Numbered from the stretch's first letter, positions 1 through 9,464 are shown. The stretch is 64,000 bases of DNA from JAMLHH01 sp037189845 (GCA_037189845.1 JBBCIS010000006.1:1-64000), one strand, 5' to 3'. The notes: generated from the letters alone by a model not told the origin. Numbers and translations: made by a program.

Positions 1-99
1 GCACAAACCATCAATTATTTAAAAGTATCTGGCAATAAAGTTGGATTATTGATCAATTTTGGCGGGTCCAAATTAAGCTATCAGCGAATAGTATTATGA
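1..99 (+). CDS. GxxExxY family protein, C-terminal fragment (gene cut by window edge)
   Basis: An open frame runs in from the window edge and stops at TGA 97-99. It encodes 32 residues, including NYLKVSGNKVGLLINFG and a final KLSYQRIVL. This is the usual end of GxxExxY proteins (about 120-135 aa, PD-(D/E)XK-like fold, unknown role, common as scattered accessory genes in Bacteroidota). The family name comes from the typical tail, because the GxxExxY motif itself lies outside the window. The next 218 bases, up to the lipase, hold no gene or clear promoter that I can see. Confidence 0.7.
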   Translation, partial: AQTINYLKVSGNKVGLLINFGGSKLSYQRIVL

Positions 100-317
100 T
101 ACATCTGTGCATCTGTGGCGACTTTATTATTCAGGTAGTAACATATGCGAAATCTTTGCGCTTTTACGTTCAACAAATCATTGAATCAGCTATTAATACA
201 CGAGTGATTTACAAGTAGAATGTCGAAAAATAAAATTTATAGTTCTTATGTATTGAGTAAATTTACAACTCGTCTTATACTTAACTAAACATTAGAAGAT
301 TGTAATTATTTATCATT

Positions 318-2573
318 TTGAAGAACAGAATCAAAAATTTTATTTACTCTTTTCCTATACAGCTCTTTCTGCTGCATGTCAAGAAGCATCCTCTGCTGAT
401 GCTTTACTGGATATTACTGACGCTGGTCGCTTCTAATAATTATGCAAAAGCTTATGGCGGACCATATCTTTTGCTGAATCCTGAATATTTGGGAACAGTA
501 TCTTCCCTCAGCTATATGATGCTGGGATTTGCTTTGGGTGGGTTCATGATGACATGGAACACCTGTTTTTATATGCTGAACAGCTTCAGGTTTAAATTTT
601 TAGTGTCACTGGCGAGGCCTTTTGTCAATTTCTGCTTCAATAATTTCATTATCCCTCTTGGCTTCAATATCATTTACATCACTACACTGGTGAGATTTCA
701 TCTGGGACAACAAACCCCGGTGAAAGAAATCTGGATGTATGTCTTTAGTTTGATTTTCGGACAGATACTGATGATCATTTTAGTCGTAATTTATTTCTCC
801 CTGTTCAATAAAAACGTAGAAAGATTTCTCCGCGGTCTGACAGAGAAAACAAGAGAGAAGCTGGAAGAAAGCAATATTTTTCTGGACAAACTAGATCCCG
901 ATCGCCCGATTTTAGACCATTCTCAGTGGCCGGTAGAAACCTATATGTACGGGCTTTTCAGATGGAGATATGTGAGAAGTGTGGATCATTATGATATTTC
1001 CCTGGTCAGAAGAGTACTCAGACAGCACCATCTCAATACTTTACTGATTATAGTGGTATGCGTGACGATCTTGCTGGCATACGGTATCATGCTGGACAAT
1101 CCTGCTTTCAGAATACCGGCAGGAGCTGCGCTGATGCTCATTTTTTCAGTGACAATAGCTATTGCCTGTGTGATCAGCTATTGGGCAGGAGGCTGGAGAA
1201 TTATTGTTTTTGCTTTTCTACTGGCAGTTCTGAATATCATTTCCGGGTTTGAATTTGTGGTGTACAAGCATAAATTATTAGGCCTTGACTACAAAAAACC
1301 TGAATTGGAATACAGTAACCAGGCTGTTATTGATAATCTTCCCCGGGAAGAGGTGAGAGCAGATATTCAGAATTCTCAATCTATCCTCTGGAACTGGAAA
1401 TCGAAGCTACTCAAAAAAGAAGGCCGCAAGCCATATATCATTTTCCTGCAATCTTCCGGTGGAGGTTTGAGAGCCGGATTCTGGAGCATGCATGTTTTGC
1501 AGCAATTAGAAGCAGCTACAGGTGGCCGCCTGATGGATCATACATTCATGATGAGTGGAGCTTCCGGTGGTATGATGGGAAACGCTTTATTCAGACATCT
1601 GTACTTTTTAAAGAAGCAGGGGCGAAATATTGACCCATTAGACCCTGCATACAGAGATGATATAGGAAAAGATGTTTTAAATGCTATTTTTTCCGGTATA
1701 GCAGCCAATGATTTACTGTTTCCATGGCAGTCTTTTAAAAAGTATGGTCAGCATTACAGAAAAGACAGAGCATATTGGTTTGACAATCAGATGCTGGAAA
1801 ATACAGGAGGACTGCTTTTGGGAAAAATTCTGGATTATACCAAAGTAGAGCAAAGCGCGGAGCTGCCGATGATGATATTTTCTCCGACAATCATCAATGA
1901 TCAGAGAGTATTGCTGATCAGCGCAAATCCTGTTTCCTACCTGTGTTTGCCATATACGGGAACCAATAAAGGTCAATTGACCTATCTGATTCCGGACGGA
2001 GTAGAGTATATGAGATTTTTTAAAGACAGAGGCGCCGAAAATATTGATCTGACCACTGCTATGAGACTCAATGCTACATATCCTTATGTACTTCCTGCCG
2101 CATATTTACCCACCTATCCGGAAATGAAGATTATGGATGCGGGACTGAAAGAAAATCATGGATTCGGCATGAGCACAAGATTCATCAATGTATTCAGAAG
2201 ATGGATAGAACAAAATACAGCGGGAATCATCTTTGTGCAGATCCGTTCAGATGTGAAATTGAAAAAGATGGATGATGTCAAACAAAAAAGCACGCTCATC
2301 AATGAAATCCTTCTTCCGTTTGGAAATATATACTCTAACTTTCTGACCCAGCAGGATTATAATGATGATATGTTTGTAGCGCAACTGGCTAATAGTCTGA
2401 AAGTGCCGGTACATATCATTCCGTTTATCTATACACCTTCCTCGTTGAATAAAGAGGCATCCATGAGCTTCCATTTGACACACAAAGAAAAACTGGATAT
2501 TATAGAAGCTTATGGCACAGAAAGAAATCAGAATATGGAAGCCAGGCTCAAAGAATTACTGAGAGTGAGATAG
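318..2573 (+). CDS. Membrane-anchored patatin-like phospholipase family protein
   Basis: This is a 751-residue protein with two parts. The first roughly 320 residues hold several hydrophobic segments, so this part is polytopic. The rest looks like a patatin/cPLA2-type acyl hydrolase. It has a Gly-rich oxyanion loop, SSGGGLRAGFWS (around residue 377), the nucleophile elbow GASGG (Ser near 416) and a DAG motif (catalytic Asp near 607), which together form the Ser-Asp dyad of the family. Its likely role is hydrolysis of membrane lipids or acyl esters at the inner membrane; the substrate is unknown. The start is TTG at 318: a stop lies in frame at 303-305 and the first internal Met is residue 28, at the edge of the first membrane segment. 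It stands alone, with convergent rlmD downstream. Confidence 0.8.
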   Translation: MKNRIKNFIYSFPIQLFLLHVKKHPLLMLYWILLTLVASNNYAKAYGGPYLLLNPEYLGTVSSLSYMMLGFALGGFMMTWNTCFYMLNSFRFKFLVSLARPFVNFCFNNFIIPLGFNIIYITTLVRFHLGQQTPVKEIWMYVFSLIFGQILMIILVVIYFSLFNKNVERFLRGLTEKTREKLEESNIFLDKLDPDRPILDHSQWPVETYMYGLFRWRYVRSVDHYDISLVRRVLRQHHLNTLLIIVVCVTILLAYGIMLDNPAFRIPAGAALMLIFSVTIAIACVISYWAGGWRIIVFAFLLAVLNIISGFEFVVYKHKLLGLDYKKPELEYSNQAVIDNLPREEVRADIQNSQSILWNWKSKLLKKEGRKPYIIFLQSSGGGLRAGFWSMHVLQQLEAATGGRLMDHTFMMSGASGGMMGNALFRHLYFLKKQGRNIDPLDPAYRDDIGKDVLNAIFSGIAANDLLFPWQSFKKYGQHYRKDRAYWFDNQMLENTGGLLLGKILDYTKVEQSAELPMMIFSPTIINDQRVLLISANPVSYLCLPYTGTNKGQLTYLIPDGVEYMRFFKDRGAENIDLTTAMRLNATYPYVLPAAYLPTYPEMKIMDAGLKENHGFGMSTRFINVFRRWIEQNTAGIIFVQIRSDVKLKKMDDVKQKSTLINEILLPFGNIYSNFLTQQDYNDDMFVAQLANSLKVPVHIIPFIYTPSSLNKEASMSFHLTHKEKLDIIEAYGTERNQNMEARLKELLRVR

Positions 2574-2577
2574 TTTT

Positions 2578-2655
2578 GGGCACGTTCCGCCGGGCGGACC
2601 AGGCTTTCGGTTCCTGTCTCCACTGCGTTCCGATACCACCTCTATCCTTCGTGCT
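2578..2655. repeat. GC-rich intergenic repeat of a type seen in Bacteroidota genomes
   Basis: A sharply GC-richer block sits between the convergent lipase and rlmD genes. It begins with a small hairpin (TCCGCC-G-GGCGGA, 2586-2598) and continues through the phrase CAGGCTTTCGGTTCCTGTC and a CACTGCGTTCCGATACCACC segment. From memory, near-identical phrases recur between genes in many Bacteroidota. Only one copy is present in this window, so the repeat nature is recalled rather than shown. It may also act as a transcription end for either neighbour. Confidence 0.45.
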
Positions 2656-2816
2656 GAGAATACAGATCGCTGATCACCGTTTTTATTGTCTGTCTATATG
2701 TCTGGACTATGATTTTTAGGATTGATATGATGGCTGTGATTTCTTGCAATAGAATCATAAAATCAAAATAATCACCTGAACCACAGTTCTGACAATTATC
2801 TGATACGTTGACTTGC

Positions 2817-4226
2817 CTATTCCTTCAACCTCAGATTGACTACATTTTCTATATGGAAAGTATTCGGGAACATATCTACAGGCTGAACCTCCAGAATTTC
2901 ATATTTTTCAGAAAGAAGATTCAGATCTCTTGCCTGCGTAGCAGGATTACAGCTCACATAAACGATTTGTTTCGGAGCAGCACCCAATAAAACATCTATC
3001 ACTTTTTCATGCATACCTGCGCGCGGTGGATCCGTGATGACCACATCCGGCTTGCCGTTTTTCAGGATAAATTCTTCATCCATGATTTTTTCAACCGGAG
3101 CAGCCAAAAAGGTTGTGTTTTGAATATTATTGAGCTGCATATTGAATTTTGCATCTTCGATCGCTTCTTCTACAGTTTCAATTCCGATGACTTTCTGAGC
3201 AGTTTGTGCTACATACAAAGCAATAGAACCGGTACCGGTATATAAATCGTAAACAGTATCTGTAGGACGGATCGTTGCCATACGTCTGACGACATCATAC
3301 AGGTTTTTGGCTTGCCTGGAATTTGTCTGAAAAAAAGATTTAGGACCTATTTTGTATTTGATATTATCCAGTGTCTCGGTCAGATACGTTTCGCCATAAT
3401 AATTGACAATATCCAGATCATATAAGGTGTCGTTTTTTTTGGGATTATAGACATAGTTGAGCGAGATGATCTGAGGAAACTTATTTTTCACTGCGTCCAT
3501 CATGAATTGAATAGCATCCATGTTATTTTCACCGAAAGAGATAGTCACCATCCATTCTCCCGCGATATTATTTCTCATGATGAGATTTCTCATAAATCCT
3601 TCATGACTTTTTACATTGTAAAAGGTATAGTCTTTCTCAACAGCCAGCTGATGTACAAAATTTCGGATCTGGTTGCCCGGGTCATCCTGCAGATAACAAG
3701 TATTGATCTGCATGACACCATCAAATCTGCCCGGTACATGAAAGCCCAAAGCCCTTCTGTCCAGATCAGCACCGCTGTCGATCTGCTCCTGCGTCAGCCA
3801 GCCGCGATTGCTGAAAGTGTATTCCATCTTATTGCGATATTGATATACATCCGGAGCTCCGAGAATAGACTGCATTTCAGGATATTGCAAATGACCTATT
3901 CTTTGAAATGCTTCTTCTACTAGTTTTTGTTTGAAAACCAGCTGCTGCTCATAAGGCACATGCTGCCATCTGCAACCTCCGCAAGTTCCGAAATGCTCGC
4001 AGATAGATTTTTGTCTGTATGGTGCAGGCGTTTTGAGCTCCATAATAGTCGCTACTGCATAATCCTTTTTACTGGTAGTCGTCTGAACTTTTACTACATC
4101 GCCCGGTACTGCATAATCTACAAAAATGACCTTCCCTTCATGATGCCCCAGTGCTCTGCCTTCGGCAGCCATCCTGGTGATCGTCAGATCGTCAATAATG
4201 ATTCTCTTGTTTTTCTGTTTTCTCAC
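2817..4226 (-). CDS. rlmD: 23S rRNA (uracil-5-)-methyltransferase RlmD/RumA family
   Basis: This 469-residue protein methylates C5 of a uridine in 23S rRNA (U1939 in E. coli) using SAM. A TRAM-like RNA-binding region occupies roughly residues 10-66. The [4Fe-4S] ligands are Cys76, Cys82, Cys85 (CEHFGTCGGC) and Cys177. The SAM-binding motif is VYDLYTGTGSIAL (325-337), followed by the DPPRAG motif (399-404) and the catalytic Cys426 in SCNPAT. Length and motif order match RlmD. RlmCD-type dual-specificity enzymes look alike, so the exact target base is inferred. The start is GTG at 4226, only four bases after a perfect -7 box, so the mRNA is probably leaderless. Confidence 0.9.
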   Translation of the reverse strand: MRKQKNKRIIIDDLTITRMAAEGRALGHHEGKVIFVDYAVPGDVVKVQTTTSKKDYAVATIMELKTPAPYRQKSICEHFGTCGGCRWQHVPYEQQLVFKQKLVEEAFQRIGHLQYPEMQSILGAPDVYQYRNKMEYTFSNRGWLTQEQIDSGADLDRRALGFHVPGRFDGVMQINTCYLQDDPGNQIRNFVHQLAVEKDYTFYNVKSHEGFMRNLIMRNNIAGEWMVTISFGENNMDAIQFMMDAVKNKFPQIISLNYVYNPKKNDTLYDLDIVNYYGETYLTETLDNIKYKIGPKSFFQTNSRQAKNLYDVVRRMATIRPTDTVYDLYTGTGSIALYVAQTAQKVIGIETVEEAIEDAKFNMQLNNIQNTTFLAAPVEKIMDEEFILKNGKPDVVITDPPRAGMHEKVIDVLLGAAPKQIVYVSCNPATQARDLNLLSEKYEILEVQPVDMFPNTFHIENVVNLRLKE

Positions 4227-4230
4227 GCTG

Positions 4231-4238
4231 CAAAGATA
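4231..4238 (-). promoter_or_regulatory. -7 promoter element of rlmD
   Basis: On the minus strand the sequence reads TATCTTTG, an exact match to the Bacteroidota -7 consensus TAnnTTTG. It is followed after four bases by the GTG start of rlmD. I see no good -33 TTG. Transcription would begin at or next to the start codon. Confidence 0.55.
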
Positions 4239-4598
4239 AGGCTATGGCCATATAAAATAACAGAAAGAATTACGGGAACACGGTGTTTGCATTTAAACCT
4301 GAAGTCAGTGCTTGTTATATACCATTAATACACGAATTATAACATTGAAGCTTTTACTATCATTATTTATAACCAGACTACCTGCCCGGGAGAGATACAG
4401 AAAAGCATTATTCATTATTAGTGGATTGTGGCTATCTCTTTGAAAAATTATCCTTCGGATATCCGCTAAAAAGCCTAGTGCGAATCAGGCATACATAGAG
4501 TGGAACACAGAGTCATGAAGCCGCAAAAGATCTAGAAGTATCAGGTGAGTATTATCAGAGAATATTCGCAGTTGAAACAATCAGAGTATTCCCCGAAC
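4239..4598. other. Intergenic stretch between divergently placed rlmD promoter and regulator gene end
   Basis: About 360 bases hold no convincing gene on either strand. The short frames that cross it are antisense shadows of rlmD or lack any family signature. A phrase resembling ACACAGAGTCATGAAGCCGCAAAAG near 4503 looks like degenerate intergenic filler. I see no tRNA or strong hairpin. Confidence 0.4.
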
Positions 4599-5255
4599 TT
4601 ATATCAGATTGATCTTTCTGGCGTATCCTAAAAGTTCGATAATGCTGTTACTGTTTGTTTTAGAAAACATTTTTCTCCGGTGGGCTGATACAGTATGTCT
4701 GCTGAGATTGAGTGTTTCAGCTGTTTCATTGACAGTGTGACCCTGGGCGAAGTATTCCAGGATCTCAATTTCTCTGAAAGTTAGTGACGAAAAATATTCT
4801 GTATTCTGGTTCTGTCCGAGAATATTCAGGATAGTAGGAGAGTGGTAAGGTATACCATCATTTACGCTTTGGATACATTCTACCACGTCTCTGATAGAAT
4901 CCGATTTGTGCAGTACTGCATCCGGCTGAAAATCAGTAATACTTTTTAATAGCACAGGACTTGGAGTATCAGTAAGGATGATAATCCTGATTTTTTTCTC
5001 TGTATTTCTGATTGCAGAAATAGAAGCGGCTAAATTTTTTCCATTCAGAAAAAAATCTAAAAAAAGATAAGTGACTGAATTTCTTTTTTGTGTCAGAAAT
5101 TGAAAGAGCTCGTCTTCTTTGCTGAATATACGTGCATCAGAAAATAAGTCTATGCTTTCTAAAAATTTTCCAAATGATTCTACAAAAAACCTGTGCTCAC
5201 CTAAAATAATTGCGGAAGGGATGAGCGTACCTTTCGAGTAGTCAGACAACGACAT
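4599..5255 (-). CDS. NarL/FixJ-type response regulator with LuxR helix-turn-helix
   Basis: The 218 residues hold an N-terminal receiver-like domain (about 12-130) and a C-terminal LuxR-family DNA-binding domain (about 152-215). The latter has the typical LTFREIEILEYFAQGHT and NLSRHTVSAHRRKMF helices. In the receiver, the Asp in YLFLDFFLNG fits the phospho-acceptor, Thr in ILTDT and Lys in LHKSD fit the switch and signalling residues, and the usual acidic pair is weak (GEH). No histidine kinase lies next to it, so it is an orphan regulator whose partner and targets are unknown. The start is ATG at 5255. Confidence 0.85.
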   Translation of the reverse strand: MSLSDYSKGTLIPSAIILGEHRFFVESFGKFLESIDLFSDARIFSKEDELFQFLTQKRNSVTYLFLDFFLNGKNLAASISAIRNTEKKIRIIILTDTPSPVLLKSITDFQPDAVLHKSDSIRDVVECIQSVNDGIPYHSPTILNILGQNQNTEYFSSLTFREIEILEYFAQGHTVNETAETLNLSRHTVSAHRRKMFSKTNSNSIIELLGYARKINLI

Positions 5256-5650
5256 ATAATTGTTCTTCAGATTTTAAAACAAACAATAGCTAAATGCTAC
5301 CAACAACATTATGAAAATAACATAAGATATCGAAAAGACAACTCATGGGTGATTAAAATATGAGTTTCATTTAGTAAAATACCTATTTGAGTTAGGCTTT
5401 GATTCTAAATTGATGATGCTGTCAAAGATGGAGAAAAAAATGACTATAGTTCAAATAAGGTATTTTGGGGCAAATCAGGAAAAATGAAGAGATCACCTGA
5501 TATTAAGTTTGAATAATTAATATACATTTACCTGGAAATTAAATAGGTTATAAAGAAATAGATTAAGAAAAATTGCCGGATTACAAGTGGCAGTAAATAA
5601 GTCAGATAGGGCAATAAAAGTATTATTCAGGGTAATTGAAATCAAAAAAT
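5256..5650. other. AT-rich intergenic stretch upstream of two divergent genes
   Basis: About 395 bases separate the divergent regulator and small membrane protein genes. The stretch should carry both promoters, but I find no exact TAnnTTTG box in either direction and no coding frame with a recognisable product. Confidence 0.35.
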
Positions 5651-5998
5651 ATGTTAGTGAAAATCATCAATTCATTACTGATATTAGTCACAGTATCCAT
5701 GGGGCTGAAGCAGGGATATGCTATGTTTTCAGGTAAAGTACAAATGCTGGAGATGTTTGGGAAGTGGGGCTTTAGCAATACAGCAGTCATGATCAATGGA
5801 ATCGTTACCATAGCGGCAGCCTTACTGATTTTACATCCTAAGACATTTGTATGGGGCAATTTTCTGATGGCAGCGGGTATTCTGATGATTATCTGTTTAC
5901 AGCTATTACATAAAGATTTAAAAGGCGCATCAATAGAATTGCCTTTCCTGTTGATGAATCTGGTCATTGTATACTTACAGCATCCTTTAAAGGATTGA
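5651..5998 (+). CDS. Small four-helix membrane protein, DoxX-like
   Basis: A 115-residue hydrophobic protein with about four membrane segments: near 3-20, 42-60, 66-84 and 90-110 from the ATG. The phrase GLKQGYAMFSGKVQMLEMF after helix 1, and the segment spacing, resemble the DoxX/DoxX-like family of small membrane proteins, which includes subunits and relatives of quinone-linked oxidoreductases. I start it at ATG 5651; an in-frame TTG at 5636 would add five residues and cannot be excluded. It stands alone, and its function is not known. Confidence 0.55.
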   Translation: MLVKIINSLLILVTVSMGLKQGYAMFSGKVQMLEMFGKWGFSNTAVMINGIVTIAAALLILHPKTFVWGNFLMAAGILMIICLQLLHKDLKGASIELPFLLMNLVIVYLQHPLKD

Positions 5999-6126
5999 GA
6001 TACGGGAAAATTTACGGAGTACGGTTATGAGATTTCCTCAGCTCATGATCGTATTTCGTAAATCCTAAACCGGAATCCAATAATTGCCAATTGTACTTCA
6101 ACCTTCAATCAATAACCGGATATCAT

Positions 6127-6567
6127 ATGAAGACGCTGACTATTACAATCTTTATCTTAAGCATATCGCTTACAGCCTGCGGGCAAGATAATACCCGGGA
6201 CGATTCTCAAAAATCATTTAATAACACTAATACTAAAACCGACAATATGGATTTATCCAAAATTACAAATGAGACAGTCAGAAATGCTATTGAAGCACTT
6301 CAAAACAACAACCTGCAACAGTGGTATTCATTTTTTACGGACGATGCTACATTTACAGATGACGGCAGAATATTGAGCTTTAAATCTTTTTTCAACAATG
6401 CTTTTGATAAAAAGGAAAAATTTCTGAGCATTGACAAAGTAGAAAATGAAGGAAAGAGTATTACCGGAAATTTTTATGCCGGACAATGGGGAACTTTCAG
6501 AGTCTATTTTAAATTTCATCTTAACTCAGCAGGAAAAATAGACAGGCTGGATATCGGACAAATATAA
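6127..6567 (+). CDS. Putative lipoprotein with an NTF2/SnoaL-like domain
   Basis: The 146 residues begin with a lipoprotein signal peptide: a basic start, a hydrophobic stretch and a lipobox LTAC with the lipidated Cys at about residue 18. A linker rich in Asn, Thr and Asp follows. The rest (about 45-146) has the pattern of an NTF2-like cone: an N-terminal helix pair ending in WYSFFTDDATFTDDG, then strands ending in FRVYFKFHLNSAGKIDRLDIG. Such domains bind small ligands or serve as scaffolds, and no active site is assigned. The start is placed at ATG 6127 because the signal peptide begins there; an upstream in-frame TTG at 6091 would bury it. Confidence 0.65.
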   Translation: MKTLTITIFILSISLTACGQDNTRDDSQKSFNNTNTKTDNMDLSKITNETVRNAIEALQNNNLQQWYSFFTDDATFTDDGRILSFKSFFNNAFDKKEKFLSIDKVENEGKSITGNFYAGQWGTFRVYFKFHLNSAGKIDRLDIGQI

Positions 6568-6752
6568 TTGACTAAGGAAAGTGGAAATTGAAAATGCAAG
6601 AAAATTCAATTTAAACTTTTTAAGTATGATGCAAGAAAATCATATCAGTGTGCAATACGAGTTGTTTTCGATACATAGTTCTTTCAAGTCAACAACAAGA
6701 ATATTGCTTTAGAAAGTTATAACTCGCAATTCTCACCTTTCAAATAACACAA

Positions 6753-8360
6753 GTGCACCACAACTTACTATACATACTCGGATTATTATTTGCCGTATTT
6801 CTATTAGTGATGCTGGCAAAAAAGCTAAAAGTAGCCTATCCGGTTTTTCTGGTGATAGCGGGGCTTATTATCAGTTTTATGCCCGGAGTTCCAGTATTGC
6901 ATCTGGATCCGGAATTGATATTTCTAATCTTTCTTCCGCCACTTTTATATGAAGCGGCATGGTACACATCGTGGAATGATTTCTGGAAATGGAGGCGGCC
7001 GATAGCATTGCTGGCATTTGGGCTTGTATTTTTTACGTCTACAGTAGTGGCATATTCGTCCGCAGCGCTGATACCGGGTTTTACACTGGCACTGGGATTT
7101 TTGCTGGGAGGTATTGTTTCGCCGCCGGATGCTGTAGCGGCAGCCACTGTGATGAAAGGAATGAGTATTCCTAAAAGAATTACCACTATTCTCGAAGGAG
7201 AAAGTCTGGTGAATGATGCATCCTCGCTCATTGTGTTCAAATTTGCATTGCTGGCTATTCTGACAGGACATTTTTCGATGCAGGAAGCTGTGGGGCAGTT
7301 TTTTCTGGTAGCAGGAATGGGTATCGTGGTAGGACTCGCAGGAGCACATATCATGTATGCCGTACATCGTTTTTTACCTACTACTCCTGCGATAGATGCT
7401 GCATTGACCGTGATGACACCATATATTTTATTCCTTGCTGCTGAGCACTTTCATTTTTCAGGGGTGATGGCTGTCGTTAGTGGAGGTTTGTTCATGTCAT
7501 ATCGTTCACACGAAATCTTTCAGACAGGCAGTACCAGAATGAATATGCTGGGAGTCTGGATGACACTGATATTTGCTATGAATACGCTGGTGTTTGTATT
7601 AATAGGTTTGGAGCTTCCCGAAATCATACATGGTTTGGGTGACTATTCCGTTGCAGATGGTATCAGATATGGATTGATAATCAGTGCTGTTACTATCGCA
7701 TTGAGATATCTCTGGGTATTTCCTGCAGCACATATTCCCAGATGGCTGAGTGAAAAAGCCCGGCAAGAACCGACTCCCGGATGGAAAGGCCCTTTAGTCA
7801 TCAGCTGGGCAGGAATGAGAGGTGTGGTATCGCTGGCGACAGCTCTGTCCATACCTCTGTTGATGAGCGACGGAACAGCTTTCCCGCAAAGAAACTTCAT
7901 CATCTTCATCACTTTTGTCGTCATCTTCGTCACATTGGTATTTCAGGGATTGACATTGCCTTTTATAATAAAGTGGATTCGTCTCAGAGAAATTGACAAT
8001 ATCCGTCCCGAAGAGGAACAGCAAGCACATATTCAGCTGAGACTTTCCGGTCTGGCGAGTGCTGTGATTGCAGAAAAATATAAGAATAAGGTGGCAGAAA
8101 ATGAATTTCTGGCATTGTATTCGGCCTCATTGCAAAGTGATATTACCCATTTGGAACAGAATATCAACGCTGTAGAATGTGATGTCAGCGAGCGTGAAAA
8201 TATTGCGACATATCACCATATTCTGAAAGAAATATATGCATTGCAGCGAAAAGAACTGTTTAAAATGAGAAAGGAAAAATTATTCAGCGATGAAGTGATT
8301 CGCAAAGCAGAGCTTCAGCTGGATCTGAATGATTTGAAAATAACAGAAACAGAACATTAG
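6753..8360 (+). CDS. Na+/H+ antiporter, CPA1 (NhaP/NHE) family
   Basis: This 535-residue protein has about 12 membrane segments over residues 1-410 and a hydrophilic cytoplasmic tail with coiled-coil character. Family signatures include LPPLLYEAAW in the early helices, the SPPDAVAAATVMKG loop, and the ion-binding GESLVNDASSL motif with its Asn-Asp pair. It exchanges Na+ (or K+) for H+ across the inner membrane for pH and ion balance. The start is GTG at 6753. It is the first of a same-strand run (antiporter, bestrophin, S23, LCIB-like gene), so it could help supply the pH or cation gradient for bicarbonate handling, but that link is inference. Confidence 0.9.
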   Translation: MHHNLLYILGLLFAVFLLVMLAKKLKVAYPVFLVIAGLIISFMPGVPVLHLDPELIFLIFLPPLLYEAAWYTSWNDFWKWRRPIALLAFGLVFFTSTVVAYSSAALIPGFTLALGFLLGGIVSPPDAVAAATVMKGMSIPKRITTILEGESLVNDASSLIVFKFALLAILTGHFSMQEAVGQFFLVAGMGIVVGLAGAHIMYAVHRFLPTTPAIDAALTVMTPYILFLAAEHFHFSGVMAVVSGGLFMSYRSHEIFQTGSTRMNMLGVWMTLIFAMNTLVFVLIGLELPEIIHGLGDYSVADGIRYGLIISAVTIALRYLWVFPAAHIPRWLSEKARQEPTPGWKGPLVISWAGMRGVVSLATALSIPLLMSDGTAFPQRNFIIFITFVVIFVTLVFQGLTLPFIIKWIRLREIDNIRPEEEQQAHIQLRLSGLASAVIAEKYKNKVAENEFLALYSASLQSDITHLEQNINAVECDVSERENIATYHHILKEIYALQRKELFKMRKEKLFSDEVIRKAELQLDLNDLKITETEH

Positions 8361-8375
8361 GGGCTTATAATTTCA

Positions 8376-8455
8376 GATTTTTGATATACGATTGTAGATT
8401 TCAAATCGTCAATCGTAATTCGTCAATCAACAATCGTCAATCGTAATTCGTCAAT
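8376..8455. repeat. Heptad-phased repeat array 1 (inverted halves)
   Basis: The spacer before the bestrophin gene is built from 7-base units in strict phase. The left half has four GATTNNN units (8376-8403). The right half has seven AATCNNN/ATTCNNN units (8404-8452) plus AAT. The halves are reverse complements in pattern and meet at the palindrome GATTTCAAATC (8397-8407), so the RNA or single strand could fold into a long imperfect hairpin. The last unit abuts the ATG at 8456 with no space for a Shine-Dalgarno site. Three sister arrays lie at 9465, 9910 and 10723. Confidence 0.85.
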
Positions 8456-9460
8456 ATGAACACAGGTAGTCATTATTCTCTCAGATATTTTATTCCCTGG
8501 ACACGGAAGAAGATTTATCACATGCTGTTAGTCAGCAGTGTGCCTACATTATTGTTTTACTTTCTGGATTGGAAATGGCTGGCGATACCGTGGGTTCCGG
8601 TAGCGTTGATAGGTACAGCCGCAGCATTCATTGCAGGATTCAGAAATACACAGACCTACAACAGACTATGGGAAGCCAGGCAAATCTGGGGCGCTATCGT
8701 CAACAACAGCCGTACGTGGGGTATTATGGTCAAAGATTTTGTCAGAAGTCAGGATAAAGCAGAGGAGAAGCAGTTGCACAAAGAACTGGTGTATCGTCAC
8801 TTTGCCTGGCTGACAGCATTGCGGTTTCAGCTGAGAGAAAGCCGAAGCTGGGAAAATGTAAAAACTAAAAGCTACAACCAGGAATTTCTGAGATATTACA
8901 AAGTACCCGAGTGGGAGAGTGATTTGGGAGAAGAGCTGAAGACTTATCTGAGCGAGGAAGAACGTCAGATGATACTCTCCAAAAAGAACAGAGCAACACA
9001 ATTGATTGCATTACAATCTGAAAAAATCAGACAGCTCAATGAGCAGGGGAAGATCTCAGATTTGAACTATGTAGAAATGCAGAATCTCTTAAAAGAGCTC
9101 TATGACCAGCAAGGTAAAAATGAGCGAATCAAAAATTTCCCTTATCCGAGACAGTTTTCCAGCGTCAACATCTATTTCGTTTATACACTTACATTCTTCC
9201 TGCCATTAGGATTTCTGAATGAATTTTCAAAAATGGGTGAACATTTCATCTGGCTGACAATACCTTTCAGCACATTGGTCGGCTGGGTTTTCCTTGTCCT
9301 GGAACAGATAGGAGAAAGTACAGAGAATCCATTTGAAGGCGGAGCCAATGATATTCCGATGACATCTATGAGCAGAACTATAGAAATAGATCTCAGAGAG
9401 ATGCTGGGCGAAAAAGATTTGCCGCCGGTCATTCAGGCAGAAAATAATATTTTAATGTAA
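8456..9460 (+). CDS. Bestrophin family anion channel (UPF0187-like)
   Basis: A 334-residue protein with the bacterial bestrophin layout: membrane segments near residues 20-60 and 235-275, long helical cytoplasmic parts between and after, and the conserved ENPFEGGANDIPM segment close to the C terminus. The N-terminal AGFRNTQTYNRLWEARQIWG is also characteristic. Bestrophins form pentameric anion or cation channels; plant and algal members conduct chloride or bicarbonate. The ATG at 8456 directly follows repeat array 1. Its nearest functional neighbour is the LCIB-type carbonic anhydrase-like gene at 9993 on the same strand, which favours bicarbonate as the ion, though this is inferred from context. 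Confidence 0.88.
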   Translation: MNTGSHYSLRYFIPWTRKKIYHMLLVSSVPTLLFYFLDWKWLAIPWVPVALIGTAAAFIAGFRNTQTYNRLWEARQIWGAIVNNSRTWGIMVKDFVRSQDKAEEKQLHKELVYRHFAWLTALRFQLRESRSWENVKTKSYNQEFLRYYKVPEWESDLGEELKTYLSEEERQMILSKKNRATQLIALQSEKIRQLNEQGKISDLNYVEMQNLLKELYDQQGKNERIKNFPYPRQFSSVNIYFVYTLTFFLPLGFLNEFSKMGEHFIWLTIPFSTLVGWVFLVLEQIGESTENPFEGGANDIPMTSMSRTIEIDLREMLGEKDLPPVIQAENNILM

Positions 9461-9464
9461 TTCT

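Noticed and set aside
3507..4328. Plus-strand frames across rlmD and its upstream region
   Set aside because: They run antisense to rlmD, have no domain signature, and no promoter precedes them.
192..4335. Shared 12-base word ATTAATACACGA at 192-203 and 4324-4335
   Set aside because: The flanks are unrelated, and a 12-mer match in AT-rich spacers can arise by chance.
6836..7367. Long minus-strand frames inside the antiporter gene
   Set aside because: They are antisense shadows of a gene with clear CPA1 motifs. No start signal or family resemblance is present.
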